Assembly: GCA_958510825.1 (NCBI GenBank)
Contig: OY294049.1
Coordinates: 29,072,620-29,136,619, forward strand
Origin: Brachypterus glaber
Lineage: Eukaryota > Arthropoda > Insecta > Coleoptera > Kateretidae
DNA: 64,000 nucleotides
Direction: 5' to 3'
In this document: positions 10,498 through 20,920 of the stretch, piece after piece
Position numbering within the stretch: the first letter of the stretch is position 1
How the letters are laid out: every line of letters starts with the position of its first letter
The notes under the pieces: generated by a model
Seen by the model: the letters and a program-made list of their open reading frames with translations, nothing else
What the model was told of the DNA's origin: nothing
The model's database searches: none
Made by a program: the position numbers and the translations under genes

Positions 10498-12995
10498 TGG
10501 TGTTTGACTACAAAATTGTACGGTTGCACTTTCAGGGCCAGCCGTTCCAATCTCAGGCTTGGTGATGATAGGGGATTTTGCAGTATATTTACCAGGGGTT
10601 TATGATCGCTAAACAGGAAAAATCTTGCGCCTCCATATAGGTAAATGTGGAAGTGCTGAATTGCCCACGTAGCCGCTACCATTTCAAGCTCGATTTGAGA
10701 GTACTTCTGTTCAATCTTTGTTAGGCTTCTGCTTCCATATGCTACAACTTCCAACTTGTCTTTTTTTCTTTGGCAGAGGATCCCAGCTACTCCAAAGGGT
10801 CCTCCGTCCACATACAACTCAGTGTTTTTCTTTGTGTCAAAGTACGACAGTTTGTTTACATCCAGAAGATCTTTCTTTAGTGCTTTGAACGCCTCATCAT
10901 GGGTTTCTTCCCATTTAAATTCGCTATCCTTCAGTGTTAAGTCTCTTAATATCTTTGTTTTGTTGGCTAGGTCCTTCATGAACTTTCCCAAAAAGTTCAA
11001 CATGCCCAACAAGCTTCTTACTTCAGTTGGACTCTTCGGGGGTTCTAGGTTCATAAAAGCTTCCACCTTACTATTGTCAGGTAACATACCGGTGCCTGTA
11101 ACGTGGTGACCAAAATAGATTATCTCCGTTTGTTTATAACTCCATTTTTCTGGGTTCACCGTCAGATCGGCTTCTTCTAGTGTTTTGAGGAGTTCATTGA
11201 GTGCTCGGTCATGTGTTTCTTCAGTTTCTCCATAGACAAGAATATCGTCGCTAAAGTTGATAGTGTTTTTGACTTTTGCTATGACTTGCCTTATAGTGTT
11301 TTGAAATTTTTCTGCTGCTGCATTCAATCCAAAATACAGTGTTTTATATTGAAAAAGTCCCAAATGCGTGGAAAATACTGTTATGTACCTGCAGTTTTTC
11401 TTTAACTGGAGCTGCAGATAGCCATCTGCCAGATCCACTTTGGAGAACCATTTTTCCCCATTCAGGAGTAGTGACAGGTCATCAATAGTTGGACTGATAT
11501 GCCTTTCCCGTTTTATTGCCTTGTTAGCACTGCGCATGTCTACGCACATCCTGAATTTCCCAGAATTACCCTTCGGGACAATTGTTATCGGGGAAACCCA
11601 TGGTGTGGGGCCGTCAACTTCCTCAATGATGTCTGCGTCTAGGAGTCTCTTGATCTCTGTTTCTACAAAAGGGCGGAGGTGAAAAGGGACTCGTCTGTGG
11701 CGCTGAGCCACGGGTGGTACAGTGTTGTCAATATGTAGTTTTACCTCTAGATTTTTGAGCCTTCCCACTCCTTTTGTTAGTTTTGGGAACATTTTCTTGA
11801 CTGTTTCATTGTTAAAATTGTTTAGTGTGTTTTGTTCAATGTTGTATGTTATTTTTACCAGTCCAAGGTTTTCGCATGTTGCATGGCTTAATATGTTGTC
11901 AACTTGGGCATCTACTACCTGGATCTCCACTTTGATTTCATTGTTTTTGTACTTTATCTGTGTTCTAAATTTTCCTAAGAGATGTATCGGTTTTTTATTG
12001 TTGTACGAGTTTAAGATAATTTTTGTTGGTTTTAACTTTGTTATTCCTATCTTTTTGGCAGTTTCCCTGCTTACTAGGTTGACCGAACTCACAGTATCTA
12101 TAATGAAGTTGGTCTGTTCTCCGTTCACTTCGATGTTAACCCTGGGTGCCTTTGTATTCCTGTTTGTTATGTTGAACGAATACTCAGAGCTTTCATCCAC
12201 ATCTTGTTCCACTGCGTTTACCTTCTTGCTGGTCATGCAGACCCTTGCATAGTGGCCTTTTTTGTTGCAGGCATTGTATTGTTGCTGTCTGGCTGGACAT
12301 GACTGTAGTCCCTGTTCGTGCCATTTATGGCCACAATTTTTGCATGATTTCTTTACCCTGTCTGTTTGTTTGTTGTCTAACCTGTTCTGTTTGTTTCTGT
12401 GTGTGTATGTTTGTTTTTTCCTGTTAAAATCTCTTCTTATTGCGTTCACATCGTGGCTCTCTATCTGTTTAAGTTGTTCTCTTGTTGATTCCTGTGTTTT
12501 TCCTTTTTCTATCAGTTTTTGTAACGTAGGTTGTTCACTAAGGCCATAACTTCTGAGTTCTGAGCTGGTTGTGCTCATTATTATCTGATTTTTGATCTCT
12601 TCATCAGTGTTGTTGAACTCACAGTTCCTTGATAGGTATAAGAGCCTAGCGTCGAACTGATCGACTTGTTCTCCTTGTTGCTGTTTTGCCTGTCTGAAGT
12701 TGAATATCTCGAAGTTTTTGTTCTTTTTCGGTTTGAAATAGCTGCTTAGGATGCGTTTCGTCCGTTCATAGGGTGACTCATCTTGTATGGCTTCCTCTCT
12801 TTCGCTGAGGGCTTGGTACAGGTCATATATTTGTTCGCCCGCCACGTGTAGCAGAAGGGCTTTTTTTCTGTCCTCTTTTTCTATCCCTGCAGCCAAAAGG
12901 TAGTTTTCGAAACGATCTGCCCATCTGTCCCATTCTTTTCCTGCATTCTCGCTCGATAACTCAAATGGGGCGATGCTGGGGCCTGTTATGTTCAT
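10449..12995 (-). pseudogene. Gypsy-A Gag-Pol, single frame (Gag, PR, RT, RNase H)
   Basis: A continuous 848-codon frame from ATG at 12995. Gag is about residues 1-210. Zinc knuckles at about 217-255 (CKNCGHKWHEQGLQSC and CNKKGHYARVC) lack one usual Cys in the second. The protease site near residue 300 reads IDTVSS in place of DTGS, a change expected to weaken or kill it. RT follows with WVSPITIVPK, FRMCVDMRSANKAI and FSKVDLADGYLQ; the active site is FSDD, a variant known in some Mag-like insect Gypsy lineages. RNase H starts at ELYVDGGPFGVAG. The final residues (from MYSRAREN) are encoded by the MITE, so the frame is truncated at the end of RNase H. Gag and Pol share one frame, unlike Gypsy-D. 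Confidence 0.85.
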
Positions 12996-13067
12996 CTTCT
13001 TCCGAGTGGTTTGGTGTTCCGTGGGTTCTTTTTTCGGCGTGTTTTTTTTGCCTATTCTCGTTGCCAG

Positions 13068-13239
13068 TGTAATGTTGTATGTTTTGTTTGTTTGTTTAAA
13101 TAAACTATTGTTCCAAATGTTAATTGTATTTTATTTATCCCAAAATTACTCACATAAATATACGTTATCAAAATTGCGTCTTTTTGTATCGACATAGGAA
13201 GTGAGAGAGAGAGAGAGGTATATCTATATCCGACTGTCA
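13068..13239 (-). repeat. Gypsy-A 5' LTR (approximate)
   Basis: On the minus strand this reads from TGACAGTCGG to ATTACA, followed after one base by TGGCAACGAG, a plausible primer-binding site at 13066-13057. It holds a (CT)n run and an AATAAA-like signal. No partner LTR is in the window, so the ends are inferred from TG...CA and from where Gypsy-C protein homology begins. Confidence 0.5.
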
Positions 13240-13678
13240 AACATTCTAAACGTTAAAGCGGGAAATTCAAATTTGGATATGACACTTGGTTGCGACTTTT
13301 TAAGGGCTGTAAATGCTAACATAAGTCTCCAGCATAACTGTGTTTTCATGGAACATAATAAGAAAATTATAACAGTTCCAGAAGCGGAAATGCTACACGA
13401 ATATGCGGCACCTGAGGTTTCGCCTATCACAAAAATGTCAGCTATGTCAAGGTCACCCCCACTTCACACTGAACAAACAGACTCGTACATGGTAAGTGAT
13501 GATGATATTAACTTAGTAGTTAAGGATTCCCCACTTTCTAATGTGCATAGGACTAAGTTTAAAAATTTGCTTTTTAAACATAGAAAGGTTTTTTCTGAAA
13601 AGCCAGGCCTTACGACTGAATATACACATAGTATAACATTGTACGATAACAGTCCTTTCAGTCAGAAATCACCACAGA
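13240..13678 (+). pseudogene. Gypsy-C protease end and RT linker
   Basis: The frame contains MTLGCDFLRAVNANISL, the flap/end region of a Gypsy protease (compare ILG.DFL), then an acidic linker and a FKNLLFKHRKVFSEKPGLTTEYTHSI segment, which precedes RT in this family. The frame runs into the MITE at 13679. The leader coding for RERERYIYI at 13201-13239 belongs to the Gypsy-A LTR, so no start codon is assigned. Confidence 0.75.
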
Positions 13679-14461
13679 GTATGTATTCTCGGGCTCGAGA
13701 GAACGCATTCCCGGGAGAAAGGTAGTGTGGGTTGCATATTCTTTCTCTCGAAACGCAAAACTACTTATTCTTGAACTTCACTTCGCACGAAAATTGAGGA
13801 ACTTTACTTCTACTACTCGAGATCGTGAGAAGCGGTCGTTCACGGAAATTTTGACATATAAGTTAGTCGCGTGCATTCGAACATAACCCTATTTTTGCTT
13901 TGGTTTTGTGTTGTTAATTTAAATACCGTTTTGTTTTATAATAGTTAATCGTAATTAATAAAAGATTTTTTATATTTATAAATTATTATACATATTATGA
14001 TAATAATAATATAACGATGGATGATTTGAAAATTGTGGGGGCTGTTGCCCTTTTGGGAGATCTGCAAGATGCGGAAGACCAAATGGTGAAAATTTAGAAA
14101 GATTTTTTTTTGCTGACTGCTAGTTGGTGCAGATCTTTTTCTGGTTTTATTTTTAGTCATTTCTTACTAATAATATATTATACTTCTATATATTAATTAA
14201 AAAAAATATTTAAACCCCAGCAACTTGTTTACAAATAATGAAAATAATGACAGCCTGCGCACGCATACTCGTGTTGCATAATCTGATTGGTTAAAATCAG
14301 CTAAAATACTTGGCAACGCTGCAGCCGGCTGCAGAGATCCCATCACGCTCCCTGCTCTTCAAGAATAGCATTTTTTAACTTTGGGGAACTTTGATATGAT
14401 GTGATCAGTTCCCTTCCTACGAAAATTGTTCACGTTCTCTCGAGCCCAAGAATAGATACCC
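13679..14461. mobile_element. ~780-bp MITE, copy 2 (inside Gypsy-C)
   Basis: Same family as 9725-10497 but in inverse orientation. Left tip GTATGTATTCTCGG, right tip (reverse complement) GGGTATCTATTCTTGG. The internal sequence is collinear with copy 1, with scattered substitutions and small indels, including a shared stretch around CATCACGCTCCC. It separates the Gypsy-C linker from the VAKEIQRML start of RT. Confidence 0.82.
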
Positions 14462-14536
14462 AGGCCTGCTGTAGCTAAGGAAATACAAAGAATGTTAAAC
14501 TTTGGTATTATTGAGAGGACATCCTCTTGTGCATAC
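14462..14536 (+). pseudogene. Gypsy-C RT N-terminal fragment
   Basis: Encodes RPAVAKEIQRMLNFGIIERT, the conserved region before RT fingers in Gypsy Pol, followed by the target bases ATAC of the Gypsy-D insertion. The same reading frame resumes at 20597 after Gypsy-D. Confidence 0.8.
14533..14536. other. Target-site duplication ATAC (left) of Gypsy-D
   Basis: ATAC precedes the 5' LTR and is repeated at 20593-20596 directly after the 3' LTR. Confidence 0.88.
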
Positions 14537-14932
14537 TGTGGCGTTTTAGCCACAGCAATTCAAATTTGCCGCCCGGAAGTAACCGTTGGTCGATCTCGTA
14601 GTAACCTAACTTACCGATTTCAGGAACTTTCCTTTTCTATTGAATCTCACTTATGTTCCACCAATCACAATGCTGAATTTGTAAGCCACTCAGAGATGTG
14701 AGTGAAAGGAAAGTTCCTAGTACCAAAATGTCAAGCAAAATCGCCAACGGTTTTTTGAAAATGATTTTTATTTCTGGTGTCACACGGATCGGGCCCCGCT
14801 GCCTCCCTGACATTAGTTTTAAGAAATCAACAACCTGTGATCTGAACCTACATTCTAATAAACCAGCATCCATTACCAAATATATTTCGCATTTTATTTA
14901 TAAACCTCTGGCTAAAAAACTCAACTATCACA
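14537..14932 (+). repeat. Gypsy-D 5' LTR (396 bp)
   Basis: Begins with the palindromic tip TGTGGCGTTTTAGCCACA and ends ACTATCACA. It matches 20197-20592. Short frames that appear twice in the window on either strand here are simply the LTR read twice. Confidence 0.95.
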
Positions 14933-14935
14933 TCT

Positions 14936-14952
14936 TGGCACCCAACGGGACC
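14936..14952 (+). promoter_or_regulatory. Gypsy-D primer-binding site
   Basis: TGGCACCCAACGGGACC begins three bases after the LTR. The TGG start and the position fit a tRNA primer 3' end; the tRNA was not determined. Confidence 0.65.
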
Positions 14953-15167
14953 AGAGGTTTCTACAAAGCGAAATGTATCGTTCACCGCCGCCCACGAACC
15001 CACATGTAAGCCCATCTACCGAATCCGAGCCCCAAGCCACCGCGTGTTCAACGGGGGCAATTCCAAAGCGGACCACACCAAACCAGGTACCTGAAGGATT
15101 GGAAAGGGTCCTGGAGGTAATCAATACCTACCCAGAACAGCTACCACCGGCATAAACTAAACATTCA

Positions 15168-16223
15168 ATGGAGGAAAACTTCACTGAGATGCCACGCCTG
15201 TTACGTATGACATCACCAGTACATTCAGGAAGGGTTCGAGGGACAAGGGAACAACCCAGAGAAGCATTTTACAATATTCCAGATCCAGAGAGGGCTCATC
15301 CTGAAACCAGGGCATATCAATCAGCACAACACCAGCAAGGCATCCAGCTCAACCAGCAGCAACTAACACAGCTGGTTACAGATATCATCAGTGCAGTGGG
15401 AGATAACAGGGCAAGTACAAATGCTTTTTCTAAGAAACTACCTAAATTTGATCCAAATAGTGTTCATCCAATTGACTTTTTATGTAATTTAGAGACTTGT
15501 GTGGATGTAAACCGTATTCAATTTCAAACATTAGTGTTGGCAAAAGACGATTTATTTGAAAATCAGGCGTTGCTATGGGCAAATGCCCATATTCATTCAT
15601 TTCATAATTATAGACGGTTTAAAGAAGCTTTCATAAATTTTTTTTGGGGACCAAGGCAACAACTTAAACTCAAACTAAAGTTAGAGTCAGCTAAATATAG
15701 TCCAGACAAGTCATTAACGGACCATTTTAATGAATATGTAGTTTTAGCGAAGCATTTGAGACCCCCGTATGATGATTACACCTTGATCTCCACGATTGCT
15801 AGGCATTTTGAGCCCAGCATATCTGCAACATTAGTGGGAACAAGGTCGTTGCTGGAAGCTGTTGAGCGACTACAGCAAGCTGATGGTTTTTTTGATAGGG
15901 ATTTTAATAGGGAGGTAAATAGGGAGTTTAATGAGGGTTTTCAAGGGGATCGTAATAAAGGGGACAATAATAGGGATTTTAATAAGGGAAATAACATGGT
16001 TTTTAATAGGGCTACAAATAGGGATACAAATAGGGAATTCAGGCCAAGACAGGCAAAACAGAATAATCAAGGTTATAGGAATGGTGGCGGCGGTAACAAT
16101 TTTGGGAATAATTACCAAAATAAAAATCAAAATTTCAGATCAACCCCCCAGAATATATCAGCAATAGAAACTAATCCTGATTTTGAGTTTTCAGACCCAA
16201 AAAACGAGGAAACCGATTACTGA
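15168..16223 (+). CDS. Gypsy-D Gag (intact frame, Asn/Arg-rich nucleocapsid)
   Basis: 351 codons from ATG 15168 to TGA 16221-16223. The central part (about residues 85-235) resembles a Gypsy capsid (KKLPKFDPNSVHPIDFL, YRRFKEAFINFFWG, DHFNEYVVLAKHLRPP). The C-terminal third has no CCHC knuckle. It is a low-complexity tract rich in Asn, Arg, Asp and Phe (units like NREFN, NRDFN, DTNREF) with a Gly/Asn stretch, which may serve RNA binding. A -1 slippery heptamer at 16199-16205 gives access to Pol. A short upstream frame (14973-15155) lies in the leader. This is the only full-length Gag frame among the plus-strand Gypsy copies. Confidence 0.85.
   Translation: MEENFTEMPRLLRMTSPVHSGRVRGTREQPREAFYNIPDPERAHPETRAYQSAQHQQGIQLNQQQLTQLVTDIISAVGDNRASTNAFSKKLPKFDPNSVHPIDFLCNLETCVDVNRIQFQTLVLAKDDLFENQALLWANAHIHSFHNYRRFKEAFINFFWGPRQQLKLKLKLESAKYSPDKSLTDHFNEYVVLAKHLRPPYDDYTLISTIARHFEPSISATLVGTRSLLEAVERLQQADGFFDRDFNREVNREFNEGFQGDRNKGDNNRDFNKGNNMVFNRATNRDTNREFRPRQAKQNNQGYRNGGGGNNFGNNYQNKNQNFRSTPQNISAIETNPDFEFSDPKNEETDY
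16199..16205 (+). promoter_or_regulatory. -1 programmed frameshift slippery site A_AAA_AAC (Gypsy-D)
   Basis: In the gag frame the codons are CCA AAA AAC, so A AAA AAC has the X XXY YYZ phase needed for a -1 slip. It lies 15 bases before the gag TGA. The pol frame (-1) is open from this point into the protease. No downstream pseudoknot was modelled. Confidence 0.75.
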
Positions 16224-17167
16224 GGGGTACGGCAGTGGTTGAGAGCATGACAAGGACCATTTTCGTGGAGAGCAACCCTAAGGACGACTTGCTAGCGGAA
16301 CAAGAGGACTTCCGGGCTCAAAACGTGAGTGTTTACGTACCCATCATAACATCAAACTTTTACAATCACTTTTTTTCTACACTTATCGATACTGGCTCTC
16401 AGATATCGTGTATTTCAGACGTAGTTTGGTCTCAACTAGCTGAGATGCATGAATTTATCCCTACCTTCCCATGCACAGGGTTAAAAGTGACAGGAGCATT
16501 TAAAACTAAACATAAGCGTATAAACACACAAGCTTTTTTAAAATTTAAATTAAATAACATAATTTTTGAACACGAGTTTCTTATAATTGAAGGGCTCCTT
16601 CGCCAGGTTATTTTAGGGGCGGACTGGCTCAGTATCGTAAGGGGGAAAATCAATTTTGATAACAAGTCCATTAGCGTAACTCATGGCAAAGAAGAAATTT
16701 TAATAAAAAGTGAAATAAATAAGCCAAATCAAGCTATAAATTCTTTAAAAATAAATTCAATTTTATGCAATCAAGTTTATTCGTTAAATAAATTAACAAA
16801 TCCAAAACCGGAAATTAAAACTATTGCAAGAGATGCACAAATCCCGGAAAGGGATAAATCTAGTTTTTTTAATTTGCTGTGTAAATTTAATGACCTTTTC
16901 TCGGACAAACCAGGTTTGGCAAATAACTTTGAGCACACAATTTATATGAAAGATGAGACCACTTTTTTTATTAAACCCTATCCACTCCCAATAAAACACA
17001 AAGAGGCCATTACAAGTGCAATTAAGCAAATGGAAACATGGGGGATAATAAAAAGGTGTCCTACTTCGTATATTTCACCCCTAATGGCAACTCAAAAAAA
17101 AAGATGGTTCGGTCAGGGTATGTTTAGATGCCAGACGTATAAATTCACAAATGAAAAAACGTCATGA
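16205..17167 (+). pseudogene. Gypsy-D protease and RT start, frame broken
   Basis: This frame is entered by -1 frameshift. The protease has LIDTGSQ (about residue 55 from GTG 16235) and the ILGADWLS flap-end motif. A linker with NLLCKFNDLFSDKPGL follows, then the RT entry PYPLPIKHKEAITSAIKQM and WGIIKRC. The frame is lost at an A9 run (about 17095-17103), where the conserved RVCLDAR-type block passes to another frame; a homopolymer indel is the likely cause. The family role is polyprotein cleavage and the start of RT. Confidence 0.85.
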
Positions 17168-17999
17168 GCGCCCTAGAAAAATCGAAGATATCTTATTCTC
17201 ACTGCATGGCACTCAAGTAATGTCCACTTTGGATTTTAGTTCCGGGTACCATCAAATACCTTTATCAGAAAATAGTAAACAATTTAGAGGTTTTCTTGTT
17301 GACAATATAAGTTACGTTTTCAAAGTTTTGCCCTTTGGGTTGTCCGATGGAGTAAGTTCGTTTACAGCTATTTTTCAAAACGATTTCGATGATTTTTTAG
17401 TAATTTTTGTCGACGACATCCTGGTGTTTTCAAAGAGTTTCGACCAGCATCTTATTTATCTTCAGTTAATTTTTACCAGGTTAAAAGAGGCAGGATTTAC
17501 TTTAAATTTAGGGAAGTGTTCATTCTTCCAGGAAGAAATTTCGTATTTAGGTTACAAGATCACAACTAGTGGTGTACTCCCGGATAAAACACGGATCCAG
17601 GACATTCAAGACTACAAGAAACCAAAAAACATCAAAGAGGTGCAGAGTTTTCTAGGATTAACTAATTTTGATAGAATGTTCTGCCGTAATTTTAGCGAGC
17701 TGACCCAACCTTTAACGTCATTGCTCAGAAAAGGTCAAAAATGGAGGTGGGGCGAGGAACAGCAATTGGCGTTTAATAAAATAAAAAATTCTTTACAGCA
17801 GGTCACTTTGCTTTACCATCCGGATCCAGAGCTTGAGTACCACGTCGAAATCGACGCATCAAATTTCGCCCTAGGCGCTTTATGTTTTCAGGTAAAGGAC
17901 GACGAGCAAAAACCCATAGCCTGGATTTCCAGGCAGCTTCTGGACCGGGAAATTAAGTTCTCCTCAAATGAGACTTTGTCTAGTGTGGGCCCTCTCTAG
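17151..17999 (+). pseudogene. Gypsy-D reverse transcriptase core and RNase H start
   Basis: Continues RT in a second frame: STLDFSSGYHQIPL (motif A Asp), VLPFGLSDGVSSF, the active site FVDD, LGYKI and FLGLTNFDRMF in the connection, and the RNase H opening VEIDASNFALGA. The frame ends at TAG 17997-17999 after a shift near 17970 within RNase H. The catalytic residues of RT are intact; only frame continuity is lost. Confidence 0.88.
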
Positions 18000-18708
18000 G
18001 TGGAAAAATCTGCTCCTAGGGGGGCATTTTGTTTTGCATACTGACAACAGGGCGCTGTCATATTTATTGACTTGTAGACTTTTATCCCCCAGGATTACCA
18101 GATGGGCATTGGCGCTACAAGAATATGATTTTAGCATCTACCACATTTCAGCTTGTAAGAACGTCGTCGCAGATGCATTGTCAAGGTATGCATGCAGATC
18201 GCCACCCCCCTCTGACAACGCTTTCAAAATTTTTCAGATTCAGTTATCTGAAAATTTTAAAAAATGTACTTTAAAAAAAGTAAAAGAATGCCAACAGGCG
18301 GATGAAAAATTAAGCCTAATTATAAGCCAACTCAAAAATAACCCAGACGACGATAATTTACACCGTCGGTACATTATTTATAATGAGCTATTATTTTTAA
18401 GACAAAGTGACGATGAATCGTGCTTACTTTGTGTGCCCAAGGTTTTGGTGGGAGAGTTTGTCCGAGAGTATCATAGCGCGCTTGGTCATTTTGGAGCCTA
18501 TAAGTGTTTTTATGCTTTACGGTACGAATGTCATTGGAACGGTATGATAAAAGACGTAAAAAAATACCTCGCTACTTGTGATATCTGTCAAAAAACAAAT
18601 AAAACTGTGCTATCGAACCCGGAGATCCACCCTATTATTCCAGAAAACAAGGAAGACTTAGTGGCAGTAGATTTTTTGGACCACTGCCAAAAAGCCGGGG
18701 CTCGGTAG
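17968..18708 (+). pseudogene. Gypsy-D RNase H end and integrase HHCC finger
   Basis: Third frame. It gives the rest of RNase H (LHTDNRALSYLL, then NVVADALSRY) and the integrase finger with both His (HSALGHFGAYK) and both Cys (CDICQK) present, unlike Gypsy-B and Gypsy-C. It reaches LVAVDF, which contains the first catalytic Asp, and is then shifted near 18695. Confidence 0.88.
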
Positions 18709-19475
18709 TGCACGTTTTCGTGGTTTTAAATTGTTTTACAAAATATATTGTTTTGTACCCGGTTCGTAAGGCTACCATCAGAGCGGCCCTAAATAAATTA
18801 ATCTTGGATTACTATCCACGAATGAAAAGGCCCAAACGAATTCTTTGTACAAATTGTACACAATTCGTGTCCAAACGCTGGTCCCAAACCCTAAACAAGC
18901 TGGGTATCCAAACAGTGTATAGTTCGATTCGGCACCCCCAGTCAAATGGGGCCGTCGAACGAACCATGGCGGAGATTGCACGGTTAGCTAGAACTTATTG
19001 TTATGACAAACATACCCGGTGGGCGTGGGAAATTGAAAAGTTCCAGCATTTCCTAAATAACATACAGCATGAATCCACAAAGCATATCCCCTGCGAGCTT
19101 CAGTTTGAACAAAATAGGATTAGACTACTCCCAGAATCCATTCGGCCCCCACCTGCCCCGGATCAAAATTTAGCGCCGAAACATGAACAGAAGCTGGTTT
19201 TGGCGAAGGAGACCTTAATGGGGAGGGCTCATAGGCGAAAATTAAAATATAAATCAGGGAAATCCATTACTTTTGTCCCTGGGGATGCCGTGCTTTTAAA
19301 AGCCAATAACATTTCCTCTGCTGCGGAAGGTAGGACGAAGAAGTTCATGCTCCTTTTTGAAGGTCCCTATTTAATTCATAAAAAAGTTAGTTATGATACG
19401 TACGTACTCATAGACCCGGTTAACGAAAGCGAGAGGGGTACTTTTCATGTGTCTCACCTAAAGCCGTATCACTAA
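18708..19475 (+). pseudogene. Gypsy-D integrase core and C-terminal domain, Asp-to-Asn change
   Basis: Fourth frame. The second catalytic block reads ILCTNCTQFV where the family has a T-D-H-G-T-Q-F pattern, so the catalytic Asp is Asn and the neighbours are changed too. The Glu block HPQSNGAVERTM is intact. The C-terminal domain has PGDAVLLKAN, MLLFEGPYLIH and FHVSHLKPY. Even with frames restored this copy would lack a functional integrase triad, so its recent insertion implies proteins supplied by another copy. Confidence 0.85.
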
Positions 19476-20196
19476 AAGTGTATTAATTTGGGAAAAAATT
19501 ATCCTTATTTTTTTTTGGGTTAAATTTTTTTTAGCTGTACAATGGCATTGTTCATGAAATTGTTAGTGTTGCCACTGTTTACTGGAATGACTGAAAAAAG
19601 TTTCCTTTCAAAAACACTTAAGATATTTTCTTTCGAGATATGTTTTGTAATGATATTCATGTAAGTGTAGGATATCATTTTGGTATAACAAAAAGAAAAA
19701 AAAAAAAGAAAAAAAAACAACTTTTTTTATGGCGAGGCAGCGGAAATGTATGTATGTATTTATGTTATTAGTATTATTAAATATGTATTAAACTTATGTT
19801 GGTGTGAAGGAAAAAAAAGTGAATATGGTATTTATTATATATATTATTGTAAGTTTGTTATATATCACCATGGTGTTTTTTTTTATTGATTACCATATTT
19901 ATATATTATTATATTATTATAGTTTTTTTTAAATCTTGCTGGGATAGTTAGGAAAGAGTAATGTCATGTAAATTCTACTCTTGGTGTTATTCCTTAGGTT
20001 TTCCTTTTCTTTATTAAATGTGATTACTAAGGTACTTAATTATAGTTATAAGATGTTACCAGTCTCAGAATACCTATCTGTTTAAATAAGAAAAGGAAAA
20101 TTTTTTATTGTAATTTTGAAAAAATATTTAAATATTAACGGAGGACACATTTGAAATTAAGAACTTCAAATGTGGCCTCTCTAGGGGAGGGGCGGA
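19476..20196 (+). other. Gypsy-D 3' non-coding region and polypurine tract
   Basis: T- and A-rich, with TATGTATG and ATTATT runs and no credible frame. It ends CTAGGGGAGGGGCGGA directly before the 3' LTR, a strong polypurine tract at about 20182-20196. Confidence 0.75.
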
Positions 20197-20592
20197 TGTG
20201 GCGTTTTAGCCACAGCAATTCAAATTTGCCGCCCGGAAGTAACCGTTGGTCGATCTCGTAGTAACCTAACTTACCGATTTCAGGAACTTTCCTTTTCTAT
20301 TGAATCTCACTTATGTTCCACCAATCACAATGCTGAATTTGTAAGCCACTCAGAGATGTGAGTGAAAGGAAAGTTCCTAGTACCAAAATGTCAAGCAAAA
20401 TCGCCAACGGTTTTTTGAAAATGATTTTTATTTCTGGTGTCACACGGATCGGGCCCCGCTGCCTCCCTGACATTAGTTTTAAGAAATCAACAACCTGTGA
20501 TCTGAACCTACATTCTAATAAACCAGCATCCATTACCAAATATATTTCGCATTTTATTTATAAACCTCTGGCTAAAAAACCCAACTATCACA
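20197..20592 (+). repeat. Gypsy-D 3' LTR (396 bp)
   Basis: Matches the 5' LTR with one difference by eye and is followed by the ATAC duplication at 20593-20596. Confidence 0.95.
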
Positions 20593-20596
20593 ATAC

Positions 20597-20920
20597 AGCA
20601 GTCCGCTAACAACAGCTCTTCGTAAGAATGGATCAGTGAGGGTCTGTCTTGATGCCCGTAAACTTAATAGCCATATGGAACCTGACACTGAGCTTCCCAG
20701 ACAAATCCAAGAACTTCTTAAAACTTTACCTCCCGAAGTTCAAGTTATGTCTACATTGGACATGACTAACGGTTATTGGCAAATTAAGTTACGCCCACAA
20801 GACCGTAAATTCACTGGTTTTCTTTATAATACAGTCATACCAATTTATAAGGTTACCTTCTGGCCTTCGAACAGCTGTTTCCTCTTTTTCCCGGGCTATG
20901 GCAACTATTTTAGGCCCTAG
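20597..20920 (+). pseudogene. Gypsy-C RT fingers/palm fragment
   Basis: Resumes the Gypsy-C RT frame: LRKNGSVRVCLDARKLN, STLDMTNGYWQIKL (motif A Asp), RPQDRKFTGFLYN. It ends after a garbled segment at WPSNSCFLFFPG, where the conserved PFGL...F pattern is frameshifted; the next frame starts at 20898. Confidence 0.85.

Larger units (their letters stand above)
2525..13239 (-). mobile_element. Gypsy-A LTR retrotransposon, split by nested insertions
   Basis: A minus-strand Gypsy element in pieces: 13239-10498 (5' LTR, gag-pol), 9724-9434 (end of RNase H to integrase N-terminus) and 2777-2525 (integrase zinc-finger region). The first gap is a 773-bp MITE and the second is Gypsy-B. The protein homology resumes across each gap with no missing domain. 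It stops at about 2525, before the integrase catalytic core, so the 3' part is deleted or lies beyond the window. The right edge abuts Gypsy-C protease sequence, which suggests, without proof, that Gypsy-A inserted into Gypsy-C. Confidence 0.8.
14537..20592 (+). mobile_element. Gypsy-D LTR retrotransposon, structurally complete, pol broken
   Basis: Two 396-bp LTRs, ATAC duplications, primer-binding site, gag, protease, RT, RNase H, integrase and polypurine tract are all present in order over 6.06 kb. By eye the LTRs differ at one position (14921 T versus 20581 C), pointing to recent insertion. Pol nonetheless has three frame breaks and an altered integrase active-site residue. Confidence 0.93.

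Noticed and set aside
14637..15009. Small frames repeated exactly at 20297-20609
   Set aside because: Both lie in the two LTRs of Gypsy-D, so the repetition is the LTR pair and not a duplicated gene.
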